A stretch of DNA of 5,165 nt from Thermoplasmatota archaeon. GTDB taxonomy: Archaea; Thermoplasmatota; Thermoplasmata; RBG-16-68-12; JAGMCJ01. Below the pieces are notes generated by a model that saw only the letters and a program-made list of their open reading frames with translations, had not been told where the DNA came from and searched no databases. The translations under genes were made by a program, and so were the position numbers. The DNA lies in the NCBI GenBank assembly GCA_022848825.1, contig JAJISH010000429.1, positions 1 to 5,165 of the forward strand. The letters run 5' to 3'. Below are positions 4,274 through 5,165 of this stretch, one piece after another. The first letter of the stretch is position 1. Every line of letters starts with the position of its first letter.

Positions 4274-5165
4274 TTACTTGATCCCGAGTTCGACCATCTT
4301 CCTCATCAGCAGCTTTTGAACGTCTTCGTCCTGGAGCAATGTCGAGAACTTCTCATCCAGGCCTTCGATTTCATCCTGCATTGCCACAGCAGTCTGAACA
4401 TCGAGGATGGCTCCACACTTGTTGCAGAACTTCCCTGTGGCCTTGTTAGTTAGACCACATCGGGGGCATTCCTTTGGGGCGAGGGTGCGTTCAATCTTCT
4501 CCTCCTTTGGTTTCATCCCTCTTAGCTTCAGAACAGCACTGTCCATGTCGCGTCCAGAGAGATGAACATATGTTGCAGGCATGTTCGACCCCCGAACCCA
4601 TCCCAGATATTGATTCATCTCTGCCTCCGTAAGATGTCTCGCCAGATAAGTTGCTCTACTGTGACGGAAGTTATGAGGATTGGACTTCTTCGTGACTCGA
4701 GCTCTCTTCGCCGCTTCTGAGAGGACCTTTCTCAGAGCTGGATAGCTCAGCATCTGGTTCCTGCCGACAGTCCCTATTCCAATCCATAGCGGTGATTCGG
4801 GGTCATTCCTGAAAGGATGGTTGTCAAGCCACTCGGCAAGGTATGGAGTTGAGTCTATCAAAGGAACACGTCTCATACCGGTCTTCCCCTGCAACGTGAT
4901 TCTGGTCAGAGTCTCCTCGAAGTCCACGTGCTTGACCTGCATGGTGAGAAACTCTCCAGCTCTGCAGCCTGATTCCCAAATCACTGAAATCACCGCTCTG
5001 TCTCTAGGATGCCAGACTGCCTCGATCATGCTCTTGACCTCCTCTTCGGTAAGCAACTCTTCAGGCAGTTTCTGGTTGTTTATTTTGCGCCCGGTCTTGA
5101 TCCATTGAATCGACTCAGGATACTCTTTCCCTCCATCCATCCACTTGTAGAACTTCTTAATCGTC
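4274..5165 (-). CDS. Archaeal tyrosine recombinase (integrase) with C-terminal zinc ribbon, 5' end outside the window
   Basis: The frame is open to the window edge: TIKKFYKW precedes the first in-window ATG (5140), so the real start and the N-terminal SAM-like DNA-binding domain lie beyond 5165. Numbering from that ATG, the catalytic set is complete: R60 (SGCRAGE), K86 (LQGKTGMRR), H156 and R159 (PHNFRHSRAT), W181 in the usual His/Trp position (LGWVRG), and nucleophile Y191 (ATYVHLSG). It should cut and rejoin DNA by a 3'-phosphotyrosine intermediate to integrate or excise an element. After the core, residues 225-242 form a zinc ribbon (CPRC and CNKC), followed by a helical tail ending MVELGIK. 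This layout is typical of archaeal integrases. The gene appears intact here, and a decayed relative lies just past its 3' end. A mobile element probably extends to the right. Confidence 0.9.
   Translation of the reverse strand, partial: TIKKFYKWMDGGKEYPESIQWIKTGRKINNQKLPEELLTEEEVKSMIEAVWHPRDRAVISVIWESGCRAGEFLTMQVKHVDFEETLTRITLQGKTGMRRVPLIDSTPYLAEWLDNHPFRNDPESPLWIGIGTVGRNQMLSYPALRKVLSEAAKRARVTKKSNPHNFRHSRATYLARHLTEAEMNQYLGWVRGSNMPATYVHLSGRDMDSAVLKLRGMKPKEEKIERTLAPKECPRCGLTNKATGKFCNKCGAILDVQTAVAMQDEIEGLDEKFSTLLQDEDVQKLLMRKMVELGIK

Noticed and set aside
4220..4453. Plus-strand ORF of 77 codons
   Set aside because: It lies antisense to the zinc-ribbon end of the integrase gene and has no SD.
1..5165. 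CRISPR array or insertion-sequence transposase
   Set aside because: No regularly spaced repeats and no transposase motifs were seen on either strand.

Overview
The window looks like archaeal chromosome or an integrated element. The evidence is TATA-like boxes about 25 bases upstream of starts instead of -35/-10 pairs, a probably leaderless secreted-protein gene next to genes with GGAGG-type ribosome binding sites, and a tyrosine recombinase of the archaeal type with a C-terminal zinc ribbon. GC content is moderate. A euryarchaeal, possibly Thermoplasmatota-like, host would fit, but that is inference and nothing here fixes the taxon.

Left part (1-1500). A minus-strand gene begins at 49 and runs off the left edge, with a clear SD and TATA box. 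A small membrane protein with a probable PH-like domain lies at 504-965 (+). Bases 966-1496 are gene-free and rich in inverted repeats. The best of these is a three-way-junction-like fold at 984-1128, followed by a long hairpin at 1137-1173.

Middle part (1497-3866). On the minus strand, a secreted, membrane-anchored fibronectin-type-III-like protein (1708-2169) and a 66-residue two-helix membrane protein (1497-1697) form a two-gene operon. A 105-base divergent promoter region separates them from a plus-strand set. That set is a PD-(D/E)XK nuclease-like protein (2275-2967), a 37-residue basic ORF with a good SD (3012-3125), and a HEPN-domain protein with an RNxxxH motif (3150-3866). The small ORF and the HEPN ORF share a frame and are separated by one TAA stop plus eight sense codons. 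They are therefore either two genes or one gene broken by a nonsense change. Imperfect direct repeats (2968-3009 and 3873-3923) bracket this pair. A nuclease beside a HEPN RNase-like protein suggests a defence or toxin module; that is inference from family and context.

Right part (3867-5165). A tyrosine recombinase gene (minus strand, stop at 4274) runs off the right edge. In the 407 bases beyond its 3' end lies a decayed copy of the 3' end of a second, related integrase (3970-4054), together with two tandem hairpins. The picture is an accessory region that has received mobile elements more than once, with a nuclease/HEPN cassette beside the integrase scar.
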